Assembly (NCBI GenBank): GCA_021399445.1
Contig: JAJTUQ010000005.1
Span: forward strand, 1,240,001 to 1,304,000
Length of the DNA: 64,000 nt
From: Xylogone sp. PMI_703
Taxonomy: Eukaryota > Ascomycota > Leotiomycetes
Direction of reading: 5' to 3'
The position numbers and the translations under genes are program-made. Of the stretch, positions 1 through 14,280 are shown one piece after another. Positions within the stretch are counted from its first letter, which is position 1, and each line of letters begins with the position of its first letter. The notes beneath the pieces were generated by a model. The model saw nothing but the letters and a program-made list of their open reading frames with translations. It was not told the origin of the DNA and did no database searches.

Positions 1-54
1 CCGAATCTTGTCCTCCTTCGACACATATCAAAGGGCATGCTGACTGGTAAATAG

Positions 55-822
55 TTTCTTCGAGGAAGCGAACCGGATTGCTGCTCCAGAGTACATACCT
101 ACAGAGGCAGACGTATTAAGAGCTAGAACGAAGACCACTGGTATCTATGAGACCAGGTTTACGATGGGTTCGTTAAGTATACAGTGAGTGTAGACAGTCT
201 GGATATCCCGCCGCAGTGCTGATCTGCAATAGCATGTTCGATGTTGGTGGCCAAAGAAGTGAAAGAAAGAAGTGGATCCACTGCTTTGAAAACGTGACTT
301 CGATTATCTTCTGTGTAGCACTGAGCGAATACGATCAAGTATTGCTAGAAGAGAGCAATCAGGTATGTCATACTAAGCCTTACTTTCCTTTTGTGCTCTA
401 CACGAATGCTGAATCCCGTTTAGAACCGTATGATGGAGAGCTTAGTATTATTCGACTCCGTGGTCAACTCGCGATGGTTCATGCGGACTAGTATCATTCT
501 CTTCCTGAACAAGGTAGATCTGTTCAAGCAGAAACTCGGACGATCACCTCTCGGAAACTACTTCCCCGACTACTCTGGCGGAAACGATCTGAACAGAGCA
601 GCGAAATACCTATTATGGCGGTTTAACCAAGTAAACCGTGCCCATCTTAATTTATATCCTCAGTACGTGTGGACCCAGCTCCTAATCATCCCCTTTCGGA
701 TCTAGCTAACCGTGATAAACAGCCTTACCCAAGCAACTGATACCTCGAATATTCGATTGGTCTTTGCCGCGGTCAAGGAGACCATACTACAAAACGCACT
801 CAAGGATTCTGGCATTCTTTGA
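55..822 (+). CDS. G-protein alpha subunit, group III (GanB/GNA-3-like), 3' part
   Basis: Heterotrimeric G-protein alpha subunit: a membrane-associated GTPase that relays receptor signals, and in fungi the group III members feed the cAMP/PKA branch. Only the C-terminal half lies in the window; bases 1-54 read as the end of an intron with a CTGAC branch site and an ATAG acceptor. Exons are 55-183, 233-362, 424-662 and 723-822, giving about 198 residues. Visible motifs are switch I/G2 (RARTKTTG), G3 ([12 protein letters not shown]), G4 (LNKVDLF), and a C-terminus ending in DSGIL. That ending lacks the Cys used for ADP-ribosylation in group I proteins and fits group III. The GTPase Gln of DVGGQ is intact. 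The assignment to group III rests on remembered family features; membership of the G-alpha family itself is certain. The stop codon is at 820-822. Confidence 0.93.
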
Positions 823-3062
823 GCACGGCACGGCGCCACACGCGCAGCTCTCCATTTCTTGTTTCTATGGGCTTATAGGACTTTTTTTTGTACATTCATT
901 GGAGCAGGCGTCACCCGGAGTTGCACTGGGGATAATTGCTCAGTTCACGAGCATTGTTGCTATTTACGGTTGAGAATCACGGACTTTCCTTTACCCTCTA
1001 CGTTACGAATACTGTTCTGCGGACGGCGCCTCCACTACGGGATTGCCTCCGGACTTGCTGGCGACATTTTGCCCCCCCTACAGATATTTTAGTTCACGAC
1101 CATCACAGCTTCGGAGCGGGGGAGGAAAGAGATATATATTTTCTTTTGCGGTATATTTGTTCAAACTTACAGCGCCACATGCTGAATGGAAAGCGGGACA
1201 GGAAAGAATATTTCTTTTTGGTTAAAATATCTTTTTGATACATTCCTACTAGCAGAAGGGAGGGAGCAGGAGGAGGTCGTCGTATATTTGTTTCCCCCTC
1301 TATTGTGTTTTCCTTTTTTGGCTGAGAGAGATATAATGGTTACATTACCGTACTTAGGGAGAGCAGCCAGTCTGCGTTGCATTACAAAGAAAAAATAAAA
1401 GATCCGAGAGATCACCGTCACCACGACAGTTTTACAATGTTTTAATACAGGATAATTAGAACAGCAAAGCTTTATCGTTTATATAATCACAATAATAATC
1501 GTCAGGAATCCGAAAAGGAAAAGCCACAATGGAGCCAATGGAGCAGTTGATGCTTAGTAACAGAGCCGGGAGAGATCTAGGTAGGTGATTGATTAGTTAC
1601 TGCACTACAGGATAGATACTAGATCCTGCTTGATGGCGTGTTGGATTCTTTACGATTCTTTTGGCTCTTCTTGGCTTTTTTGCACGGATTATGGTCTTAT
1701 TCATCACGCATTGTCAGCTCGATCCGGCACGGCTATTGGTCCACTCCAGCTCAGGCGGACCTTCCGCTCCGCTGAAACGGCATTAGCGCGATTAGCAAGC
1801 GAGCGAGCGAGACTCGAAGCGAACCTGGAACTTTTCTGATGGAGGAGCACGAGGAGATGGGGGAGCTTGGGCGCTCGTGCGTCTAGATTCCTCGGAGCGC
1901 ATGTACTGTGGTATCTTTTCCAGCTCATACCGTGCTCGTCCTACGGTATTCATCTGTGATGAAGAAGAGACTGGGACATGGATGAGTATTACCTGGGAGC
2001 CCAAGAAAGATTCTGCTGCGTCGCACGAGAGAACTGTTTGTTGACTTTGATACTGCTGCTGTGTTGCTCTGGTGCTATGGTGGGTAGGTACGAAGAGTAC
2101 AGCCCAGCCGCCCCTCCTTTTTGGCCTCAGCTTGCCCCGCGCCAACCGTTCCGTGGAGCTTCCTAGCACACACAGCAAACTGGCAGCAGCAGCAGCAGCA
2201 AAACAGCAAGAATGAATGAGCAGCACTGGTGGAACCATCCACTTGCTTGAAGAACTTGAGTATGGTGCACTGACGAGATCCGATCACTCCGTATTCTTCT
2301 TCCACCTGGTGTGAGTTGGGCGCTGAAAAGCAGCAAGAAGTAAGGTAAGGCAAGGTAAAGCAAGCTTTCAGCCCCGTCCGAGCCATCCACGGGCAACTCG
2401 ATCCTCTCTCCTTTGCTAGCTAGTGCCTGGTCTGATCCGATCTGCTCTTGCTCTGCTAATAAGAGTACCGTGCCTGTTTGTTTATCTATCATCTCTCTTC
2501 CCACCCTTCCTTTCTCATCCCACTAAAAGGAAAGAACTCTCGGTACTGTCTCCTCTTACTTCAACTGGAATCTCTGCCATACATTTTGGTTGAGACTCAA
2601 GACTCTCTCCATTACTCAATACCTACCTCTGCCTCTGCCTTTGGAGGGGTGGTTTGACCTATTTGTTGGTACCTCTTAATCACAAGCAAGCAATCAAGTC
2701 CAGCCACAACATCAAACTGCACTGTGCACCCCGCTTTCACACATCTTTCGTCATCATCCCTTTCTGCTCCCTCAACAATCCTTGATTTTCTCCCACATCG
2801 ACCCCTCATCCTGAATCCTCCCTCATCTTCCCCGCCATTATCACCATCATCTCGTTCTCCTCGTCTCGTTCTCTTTTCTTTCTCTCCCAATTGACGCAAG
2901 AACTGCTCATATCTCAAGTTTCCTCTTCCCCCCTCAACCCTCAACGATAAAGCAGGATAGGCCCTTATCTTGCTTTATTGGTTTCGTGCTTGTGATAAGA
3001 AAAGAAGAGAAGGGATAAATTAGATCAGAGAATAGATAAAAAAGAAGGAAGAAAGAGAAAAC
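823..3062. other. Intergenic: G-alpha 3' region and glycogen phosphorylase promoter/leader
   Basis: No credible gene is seen. The first several hundred bases are probably the G-alpha 3' UTR and flank, with an A-rich AATAAA-type stretch near 1385-1400. A short (AGC)n tract lies at 2183-2200. From about 2500 to 2940 the plus strand is strongly pyrimidine-rich, as is usual just upstream of highly expressed filamentous-fungal genes. Two CCCCT/AGGGG pentamers (2111-2115 and 2645-2649) match the stress-response-element core, which would suit a glycogen gene, but pentamers occur often by chance. Confidence 0.6.
2645..2649. promoter_or_regulatory. Possible STRE (AGGGG) upstream of glycogen phosphorylase
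   Basis: The pentamer AGGGG lies about 415 bp upstream of the glycogen phosphorylase start codon, and CCCCT lies at 2111-2115. In yeast, STREs drive stress induction of glycogen genes through Msn2/4. Their use in this fungus is inferred only from the match and its position. Confidence 0.2.
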
Positions 3063-6000
3063 ATGTCGAATGCAGATACCCCTCGACAGCGTCGCCCCTC
3101 GACGGGAGCGCCCATCTCTGATCTTCAGGGACCTGTGGGACCTGCCGGTATCTCTAGACCGAAGCACAAGCGTACCTTTACTGGGTTTGGGGCGACTGAG
3201 ATCAAGAGCGTGGAAGGTATGTCGTCACTTTGCCCTGCCCCCCCTTTGTTTTGCTGTGCTTGTCTTTGATAAGCGGTGATCACTTGCTGCTTTGTATCAT
3301 TTGTTGTCTATTTGTTTTAGATTATCCCTTCTTTTCCTTTCCTTTTTCTGCGGCCCTCTATATCTATTCTCTGCTTTGGAACTAAACGCTAATCTCAATG
3401 TCTCTCTGCTACAGCATCTATCCCCGAGCCTCAACGCGAAGCATGGAAGAAGCACGCTGCCAAGGGCTTCTCCACCAAGGAGGAGTTCGAGAAGGACGTC
3501 GTCCGCCATGTGGAGACCACGCTTGCTCGTAGCATGTTCAATTGCGACGAGACTGCTGGGTATGCGGCTGCTAGTTTAGCGTTCAGGGACAGGATGATCA
3601 TGGAGTGGAACCATACACAGCAGAGGCAGACGTTTGCGGATGGCAAGCGGGTGTACTACTTGAGTTTGGAGTTCCTGATGGGCAGAGCGTTGGATAATGC
3701 TATGCTTAATGTGGGGCTGAAGGACCTTGCTAAAGGTATGGACTCCACTCCTTCTCCTCTACCACATGGGGATACCTCTGGTTACTGACTCGTTGGTTTC
3801 TTTTTCTTAATGTAGAGGGTCTTGAGGATCTCGGATTCCGCATTGAAGATATCATTGAGCAGGAACATGACGCGGCACTTGGAAACGGTGGTCTCGGTCG
3901 ACTTGCTGCTTGCTTCCTTGACTCTCTTGCTTCTCTTAACTATCCTGCCTGGGGCTATGGTCTGAGATATAGATATGGTATCTTCAAGCAGGAGATTGTG
4001 GATGGGTACCAGGTAGAAGTTCCTGATTACTGGCTGGACTTCAACCCGTGGGAATTCCCCAGACATGATGTTACTGTCGATGTGAGTTACACACTTTCCC
4101 TTGCTGTCATTGCGAAGTAAAGGATAAGCTGACCGATTGCTCCAGGTCCAATTCTATGGAAACGTCAGGAAATACCAGGATAGTGAGGGACGAAACGTCG
4201 CTGTTTGGGAGGGCGGTGAAACTGTGCAAGCAGTCGCATACGATGTTCCAATTCCAGGATTCGCTACCAGCACTACCAACAACCTGCGTCTATGGTCGAG
4301 TAAGGCCGCTAGCGGAGAATTCGACTTCCAAAAGTTCAACCGTGGTGACTACGAGAGCTCTGTTGCGGACCAGCAGCGAGCAGAGACTATCAGTGCCGTC
4401 TTATATCCAAATGACAATCTTGATCGTGGAAAGGAGCTTCGGTTGAAGCAGCAATACTTCTGGGTTGCCGCCTCCTTGTATGATATTGTTCGCCGCTTCA
4501 AGAAGTCTAAGCGTGCCTGGAAAGAGTTCCCAGACCAAGTCGGTATCCAGTTGAATGATACACATCCAACTCTTGCTATTGTTGAGCTCCAACGTATTCT
4601 AGTTGATCTAGAGGGACTTGAGTGGGATGATGCATGGTCGATTGTTTATAAAACAGTAAGTATCTTCTATAGAAACTCCTCCCATATGTGAGCCTCCTTT
4701 TCTGACTAGACCAGTTTGGCTACACCAATCACACTGTACTTCCTGAGGCCTTGGAGAAATGGTCTGTTCCCTTGTTCCAGAGCCTCCTGCCCAGACACCT
4801 GCAACTTATCTATGAGATCAACCTCTACTTCTTACAAGGCGTAGAGCGACAGTTCCCAAAGGAGAGAGAACTGCTGTCTCGTGTATCCATCATTGAAGAA
4901 TCACAACCAAAGCAGATTCGCATGGCTTTCTTGGCTATTGTCGGTTCTCACAAGGTCAATGGTGTTGCTGAGCTCCATTCCGATCTCATCAAGACCACCA
5001 TCTTCAAGGACTTCGTCACTGTGTATGGACCTGACAAGTTCACCAACGTCACCAATGGAATCACGCCTAGACGTTGGCTACACCAGGCCAATCCAAGACT
5101 ATCAAAGCTGATTGCCAGCAAGGTTGGAGGACTTGATTTCCTCAAAGATCTTACCTTGTTGAATAAACTCGAGGACTTTATAGACGACAAGGAGTTCAAG
5201 AAGGAGTGGCAAGAGATCAAGTATGCTAACAAGGTAAAACTTGCTAAACACATCAAGGCTACCAATGGAGTAACCGTCAACCCATCCTCTCTGTTTGATA
5301 TCCAGGTGAAGCGTATACACGAATACAAACGTCAACAGATGAATATCTTCGGCGTCATCCACAGATATCTATCTATCAAGGCCATGACACCCGAAGAGAG
5401 GAAGAAGCTGACCCCTCGAGTGTCTATTTTCGGTGGTAAGGCGGCTCCTGGCTACTGGATGGCCAAGACTATTATCCATCTGATCAATAATGTCGGTGCG
5501 GTGGTCAATAATGATAAGGACGTTGGGGATTTGCTGAAGGTTATATTCATCGAGGACTACAACGTGTCCAAGGCAGAGACCATCATTCCTGCCAGTGATG
5601 TTAGTGAGCACATCTCGACCGCTGGAACGGAAGCTAGTGGCACTTCGAACATGAAATTCGTGCTGAATGCAGGTCTGATTATCGGTACATGCGATGGTGC
5701 CAATGTAAGTCTCACTAAATTTTTGTCTCTTCTTCCCGTCGTAATACACAGTGAACTGATCCTGGGCCAGATCGAAATTACCCGTGAAATCGGAGAGAAT
5801 AACATCTTCCTCTTCGGTAACCTGGCGGAGGATGTTGAAGACCTTCGTCACGCTCACACATACGGTACCCATCAAATCGATCCTGACCTAGCCAAGGTGT
5901 TTGAAGAGATCAAGAATGGGCGATTCGGAGATGCCCAAGATTTCGGCGCTCTTGTCTCATCCATTGAGGAGCATGGTGACTACTACCTCGTTTCTGACGA

Positions 6001-6187
6001 CTTCCACAGCTATATCCAGACGCAGGCCTTGGTTGATGAGGCGTACAAAAACCAGGATGAGTGGACGACTAAGACCATTACCAGTGTTGCGCGGATGGGA
6101 TTCTTTAGTAGTGATAGATGCATCAACGAGTATGCCGAGGGTATCTGGAACATTGAGCCCCTGAAACCGAAGGCTGGAGAAGCATAG
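3063..6187 (+). CDS. GPH1: Glycogen phosphorylase
   Basis: Cytosolic alpha-1,4-glucan phosphorylase, which releases glucose-1-phosphate from glycogen using phosphate and pyridoxal phosphate. The model has six exons (3063-3216, 3415-3735, 3816-4081, 4146-4655, 4715-5704, 5771-6187), 885 residues, the normal family length. Family hallmarks are [11 protein letters not shown] and [15 protein letters not shown] near the N-terminus, [15 protein letters not shown] and [10 protein letters not shown] in the middle, and [10 protein letters not shown]. The PLP region [10 protein letters not shown] places the cofactor lysine at about residue 731. The extreme N-terminus (about 50 residues) is a variable basic region that could carry phospho-regulation. 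The last intron (5705-5770) is 66 bp, a multiple of three without stop codons, and removing it restores the conserved [16 protein letters not shown] junction. The start is the first ATG after the pyrimidine-rich leader. Confidence 0.97.
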
Positions 6188-6372
6188 CTGTGAAAGGGTG
6201 AACTGCGAGAATGGAAGAGTAATGAATGGGCCACACGAGCTGACTGGGTAGCACTATGTCATGGCTGAGAAGGGTCCTCTGGGGAAGTGACCACAGGTAG
6301 CTTGAAAATCTTACATACAGTAGTATGAATTGCAGCGTTATTAAACTTATCTAGTCCATGTAAGTACAGACT

Positions 6373-6500
6373 ACAGTACTGTGTCGTACAGGAGAAGCAA
6401 CAGTATCCTATCGTTAAGGGATATGTAGGTGCCGGCGGTACGGAGGTACCTTGCCAGACCCTCCCTACGGGATCGGCAGCTGCAGCCGAGGGCTTGCTGG
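6373..6500. repeat. Degenerate dispersed repeat, copy A
   Basis: This stretch shares an ordered series of words with 8821-8960 in the same orientation: GTACTGT, CAGTATC, a TA(T/C)GTAGG(T/C)GCCG block, GTACCTTGCCA, a CGGCAGC(C)TGCA block and CCGAGGGCTT. The copies differ by many substitutions and small gaps. It includes a TACGGAGGTAC palindrome at 6439-6449. Confidence 0.5.
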
Positions 6501-8267
6501 TAAGCCAATCGCTTGGGAGAGAATTAGCTTTAGCCTCCGCCAAGCTACTAGACAAAGCTTATTTTTAAACTTAGGCCAATGGTTATTCTTATCCTCATTC
6601 AATATCCGTACTGGCACAAGCATTCAATCGGTAAACTGACCATATTTGAGAGAATAAGTGGTTGTGCTATGCTAAGACTTTTGTCCCAATTCACTGTATA
6701 ACTTTAAGATTCATATAATAGTGTTTTACGCATCGATTTGTCAAAGTGAATAAGGAATCGCCTGGTATTTAAGACGCCTCTTTTGCCAACACCTCAGTGA
6801 AACCTGAATTTATATACATCTACTGTTCCTTCTCTAATAGTCCGCTTTGGATAACTACATAAAGCGTTCAAATCATGAGTAGATGATGCGGGAAGCCAAG
6901 GATACGATGTGCGGAGTGAAGCGCTGTATTCAGCTATCTACTGAGGGCAGCTATAGCTTTGAAAGGCGATGGCCGTTGGCCGTGTGGAGCACATGCACTC
7001 AACAGAATCTGGCATATGTACCAGCCAAGGATTCACTATTGTATAAGCACGAGCGCATAGGGTAATCAATACAAGTATATTACTCCTTTGAACACAGCAA
7101 TTCATGATGAGCAGACTATTAGGACGTTCACCCAGGAATGCCCGAGAGCTGCTCTTTCGCCACAGATTCATATATGGAAGGTAAGCTAACGAGAAAGAGC
7201 GCCGACTATATTCCTATCAAGAGGTTATTCCTACGAGTCCGAAGACCCCATGACGTATAGCATGAAGGTCGGGGTTGTACGAATTACCATCTACGGCTCG
7301 ATATTGAGGATATGAAGCCGTAACAATGAAACAATAGATGCTTCTCACTCTATAGAGCCATTACAGAATGGATCCTAGCGGAACATGGACGAAGTCAGAG
7401 ACATTTACAAGCAACCGGATTTCAAGCAACTACGCAAGGATCTCGGGGTTCCCTCCGTTAGAACCAAAAGAACCCTCAGAACAGGAACTCAACGAGGCTT
7501 GACCTATCATAACCAGATTATTAGACGAGTACGCATTGCCATGGGACCATAAAACAGTGTGGTCATCAATTCAGCTGTACCGAACCATTGTTAGCATGTC
7601 AAAGAACAGACGGTCGCCAGCACCCTGCATAGAGTTACAGTTGTTGGAAGCAGAAGTCGATGGTGTCCAAATTTGAGAAATGAATTCCCGAGCACACGAA
7701 GAGGAGCTGTGCCGTTGTCACGGATCTTGAATCTAGCTCCGGATCTAGAAGCTAGAGCCCATAGATAGACGCGCACAATTCACCATACGAGAACCTTAGC
7801 TTTTGCCCCGCGGACTCTTAAGGAAGGTGGTTTTTCGATGATTAAGAGGGAGCAAGAACTGTGTGCGCAGAACCCCAACTAGCCCACTGGTGAGCCACCT
7901 TTGTCACAATCCCGCCTGTTTTAACCGCGATCACCTTGTCGTTGAGAGTTCTAGACTCAACATGGCTAGAAAAAACGTGCCATGGTCACCAAATAATTCG
8001 ATTTTACCACCTTGATAACAACAGAAGACCACGAGTAGACAGGAATGGAGATGAAATTTATACACAATACCATCCTTGTGTTCACGGACAGACGGAAGTG
8101 AGGAAGAAGTGCGTACTACTGGTGATTGAAGTCAAGAGGGTTATTTATTTGCAAAACACAATCCAAAGACCTGTGATCACTTGAGGATAAGCTGCTGATG
8201 GATAGTTATAATTCACCACCAGCATCAAATCTTTCAACAAGTCTTTCGAAGATATTGGAAACGCTTA

Positions 8268-8308
8268 TCTAGTAGTTATCTCTAGAGGAACTAGAGATAA
8301 CTACTAGA
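8268..8308. repeat. Perfect 18-bp inverted repeat with 5-bp spacer
   Basis: The left arm is 8268-8285 and the right arm is 8291-8308. They are exact reverse complements separated by AGGAA. Chance occurrence of a perfect 18-bp arm pair this close is very unlikely. The right arm's CTACTAGA continues into ACAAAGC, a 14-base word that also occurs at 6545-6558 next to repeat copy A. Confidence 0.85.
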
Positions 8309-8820
8309 CAAAGCAAGTTCCAGAATAAGATGGCCTGTTGAAAGATCTGGAAGCCCGGACGATACTGAACATCTGCTATCATATCCCACTGAAGATGTGG
8401 CCGGTGCATTACTACGAGGCTAGGAGAGCATGATTTTCGATTAGCTAGCCAAGCACTACTGTTTGCTTTAGCTTTTCTCCAGAAAAGTCGTGGATATGAT
8501 AGAGTGGATTAAAGCCTGGGAAGAGTGAGCACCACCACCACTCATGGCGATGCGAGTGCGTTACAAGAGCTGGTAAAAGACATAACTCGGTTCAAAGGAG
8601 ATGTCAGCCAGATGAAGGAGGAAGTTCTTCATATCAAGACGGGTAAGACCTGATACTATCAATCGGAATCTCAGTGTTGGAGACAAGACACCTCTAACCC
8701 GGGAGTCTCGCAAGCTATTAATCGAAATGATAATGAGAAATTGGACAAATTGAACCCAAGTATTAGTATAAATACTAACTGTGCATCACATACGTACGAT
8801 AGTGTTTTTGTACCGTATCG

Positions 8821-8960
8821 TAGGGGAGAAAGTACTGTACTGTACTCGTAGCAGTATCGCTCAATCATGAAAGGAATACGTAGGCGCCGCCAGTGTACCT
8901 TGCCACAGATGCTCCCCGCTCTGCGTGACCGGCAGCCTGCAACCGAGGGCTTCTGATGGC
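8821..8960. repeat. Degenerate dispersed repeat, copy B
   Basis: Second copy of the repeat at 6373-6500, in direct orientation about 2.45 kb away. Shared blocks appear in the same order. The spacing and orientation would suit heavily mutated long terminal repeats or two insertions of one small element; no internal coding motif decides between these. Confidence 0.5.
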
Positions 8961-10951
8961 GAGGGCTTTTGCTAGGTGAAGATCATTTCAGGGTAGATAA
9001 TTAGAAATCCCATGTTTGCGGAGATGGTTCCGGTGGGGATGATGTCATGGGAGGGCAACAGTACTATAGAGTGCAAGTAGTTTAGACGGGAAGAAGTAGT
9101 CGAGGTAGTTTATCGGACCTGATGCCACCAATGATGCAGCCAGTCCTCGGTATATCATCATGACACATAGTATTACAGTAGTTAGGAGGTAGTAGTGGCA
9201 CAGCATGTTAACCGGAGGTCTAAATTGTGTATGAAAAGGTTTACGAATTGAAGGCCTCAGGCATGGACAAAAAATAAATCATGTGGCCTGAGAGAGCAGA
9301 GATGGGAAAGTTGAAAAGCCCGAGGGTCTGAGGGGTGGGAAAGTGTCGGTGAAAGGGGTGTGCGAAGACATGGGGAAATTTCAGAAAAAGAAGATGTTAC
9401 AGTACGGAGGTACTTGCACAATGTACGGAGTGTACAGGTATTTTGCGTGCAGACACAGGGCCCTTAATTATCGTGCGCATAAATCCGATTTCTTGGCAGG
9501 GTGCCATATTATGCGGTAGCTAATAGTTACAAACTGTATTAATGTAATTATGCTGTTGCTTTTTGTGTCTGCGTGCGTGTGCTCTCGTGTGTTGGTGGTA
9601 AAATGGGCTCGAATGGATTACTCCCCGCCATGCATGCGGATGACGTAAGAGGCGTTTTGAGTGCACCCCTTGACGGGTTGGAATTGCGAGGCGTGATGAC
9701 GACACTGCGCTGGGTCAATGGGGCCTTAATGCTGGGACCAACTCGACCACTTGGATCACGTTTTTCGAGGGGAGGGGTTGAAGTCGGAGTGCGAGTTATC
9801 TTTCATCTTTCTTTTTATATGTTTTTGACTTCTTTTCTTTTGGGGTGGGCGAAGAGGTTGTTTATATAAGAGTTGTAATTTTGGATGAAGAATGTAGATT
9901 GTAGAGGGTTTCTGGTAGCTGTACTGTAACTGTATTCAGGACTTTTCAGGCAAATGCCCACCACCCCACCTAGAGCGCGAGCACAGGGTCGACGGGAGTA
10001 CCTAAAAGAAGCCCTTATGCGCCAGAAAGCGTGCTGGACCAGGACCCGGAAGGACCTCGAGAATCTAGAACTCTAGAACTCTGCCTACGGTGACGATCCT
10101 GTTTCCCAGCTGACCCAATTTGATGGAGTAATTTCCAATCCCCATTCGCGCTCCCCTTGCCATGGGCACTCTGTAACACGCATCGAGGAGTTGGGGATCA
10201 AGGCAAGGCACCGGGGCCTTTCCTCCCCTCCTCTCGCCGCTGTCTGGTCCTGCGGTAACTGCTGCTAGCCCTTCCGGAACTTCTTGTTTTAGAGGCGCCC
10301 AGAGGCACCCAAGAGCGCTGGCTCACGGCAATTAGCCCGCTGGCCAGGTAGCCAGGTAGCTCAGCTGGCGCTGCTGCTTCGTACAAGATACAAGTACTGG
10401 TTCGGAGACCCGACTTTCCTAGTTTTTTTTGGTCTAAGGCCGACCCTGGTGGCATAACAAAAGGGCCATAGCTGTACCTTTTGTCTTTGTTGCTTTCTCC
10501 AGATCTCCGACTCTTCTGTGACCTTTTAACTGTCCTTTTCAGCGACTCCTTCGTATTGCGCCCCTCTTCAACAGCACATCTCTGCGAGTCGCGCGCGACC
10601 GTTCGATTCCACTATTTTATCGGGCTCATCCACAAAAGGAAAGTAGAAAAAAGGAAAACAACACAGAGCAAGCCAAATCAAAGGGCGTTCGAGTTCTCTC
10701 CGATTCCTTGCGGCGCTCAATCCACAAAGCCAGCTTATTGAGTTTGTAGTTGGGAAAGGGCAGTCCTAGGCGATCCAGCGCCTTCCCTAAGAAAAAGGAA
10801 CTTCCCACGCCAGAGACGCGGAGGCAACACCTCCCTCCGTTACTCTCTGTTCTCTCTCTCTCCATACACAACTTCGCATTCTTGCACTCTCTCCATCCTC
10901 ATTTCTTCTCTTTAATTTCGAAATTCCATTCGGAATCATAATTCCTTCATC

Positions 10952-12687
<1,736 letters not shown>

Positions 12688-14280
12688 CGACAATGTACGT
12701 GATACGAGGACTGGGTGGTATGGGGCCGGAGTTGGTAATGGGTTAAGACTCTTCGGCATGGCTTTTATTTAGTTGGGCATCACGAACTTCAGCTCGCAAT
12801 CTACATATCTGCTGGTTTAGTTTCCGGGGTTGGGATGTTTAGAGTCAGGGTTCTCACCTTGCAGAGCGTATATAAAATATTCGACATCGTCTGAAAGACA
12901 CCTCAAGAGCACGTCAGAGCGCTTTTCATCCTTATTGGATTCTTTTTATTTTTGGAAATGACTATCCCCTCAGTCATGGAAATGCTGATATTCGAATTGT
13001 TAGCTGGGCTGTCGATGGATTGCAAGACATTGGTTCCCCTCGAAGTGCTGGTTTGTGTCAGCTATCTCAGGTATAAAAGCTTGAAATGAGCAAGTCAATG
13101 GAGGATTTCCTTAGTACAAAACTTTAGCAAGGAATTCGTTACTGCAAATGGATATACCTCGGTATGTGGGTAGATGAATCGATGATTTTCCAGAGCGTTC
13201 TCATTAAGTTCGAATAATATTATCTGTACTTTTGCCTTTTTTTTTAAAGATTACGCTTCATCCTTTGTACCACCCAAGCTTCTATGAAAGAAAAGTTCTC
13301 AGCTCCAATCAAAGGATTAAATATGTTGCATCTCCGTGTGGCCACAGCATGAACCATCCCCATCACATGACGGAGATTCGCCCTCGCCAATCGCCCTCCC
13401 CCATGCCCCCCAATCTGACGGAGCTACTTATTTTGGTGGGCTGGGGGGGTTATCCGCTGGCGATGCATACAACGCCAGCCGAACTAGTGGAACCCCGTTT
13501 CGAACCACCCAAAGAAAAGCTTCACCGCAAAGGACTCAAAAGGGAGTTCGAGAGCTTGTTGTTTGTTTCGATTGCAGACACCTGAAAAAAGAAAAGAGGC
13601 CCGAATTTTCTCAGAAAAGCCTGTTTCTTGAAGTTTTCTCAATTCCTTTTCCCGCGGCCTAGGTTTCTCCGAACTCTACTCTCCACAGAATAGGGAGGGG
13701 GCAACGCGCGGGCTCTTCTTGCGGAATATAACGTTTCTCTCTTTTTTTGCATTGGTGAGAGGATGATGTGGGATTTGGACGGTTGCTGGGAGAGATTGAG
13801 TTTTTGACCGGCTCGCCTTATTTTGCCTTAACTTAACCGTACCTTACCTGGGCTTCCTTCGCTCGAACGATACGGTGGTTTTTGTTTTTGGTTTTGTTTA
13901 GGTTGATTGGTTAATCGGTTGATTCGAATTTCCTAAGACGCGCCCGCCTTTTGAATTTCCCTTCGAAGAGTTTTTGTTTCTTGGTTTGAAAGAGGTGTGT
14001 TTTGGAAAAGACCGGAGAGAGACAGAGAGGGATTACCTTGGATTCTCGTGCCGATTAGGGGGAATTGGCGCCGTTCGGGACATATTTGCATACATACTGT
14101 ATCTTGGAAGTGGGCTCGAGGTCTTTTGCTATCGTCGTCGCGATCGAATAGGAGGAGATTTGCGTGGATTGAGCGCCGTGTGGAGGAGTCCTGCGTTGCA
14201 ATTGTTTATTGTGGGACGCGCCTACTATAACTGGGTGGAATCTTTGCGAATTGGTTGATTGGGATTGAGTTTGGGCAACC
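12688..14280. other. Intergenic: HOG1 3' region and AVL9 promoter/long leader
   Basis: About 1.6 kb between two plus-strand genes. The first part is probably HOG1 3' UTR. The part from about 13650 to 14280 has T-rich and GT-rich runs that look like the promoter and leader of AVL9. Open stretches at 13232-13662 are low in protein character and are not conserved-looking. No repeats or RNA genes are seen. Confidence 0.5.

Larger units (their letters stand above)
6188..10951. other. Gene-poor span with degenerate repeats
   Basis: About 4.7 kb without a convincing gene. It holds the glycogen phosphorylase 3' UTR, two related degenerate repeat copies (about 6373-6500 and 8821-8960), a perfect 18-bp inverted repeat (8268-8308), several TACGGAG palindromes and, from about 10450, the HOG1 promoter and leader. 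Short open stretches at 7386-7550 and 8521-8642 read like fragments of protein but match nothing I recognise. I interpret the middle as decayed transposon-type DNA; no transposase, reverse transcriptase or integrase motif is readable. Confidence 0.5.

Noticed and set aside
9573..9869. Open frame of about 98 codons before HOG1
   Set aside because: No domain, odd composition, and it lies among repeats and palindromes.
13232..13662. Two overlapping open frames between HOG1 and AVL9
   Set aside because: They overlap in different frames and show no conserved motif; this is probably noncoding flank.
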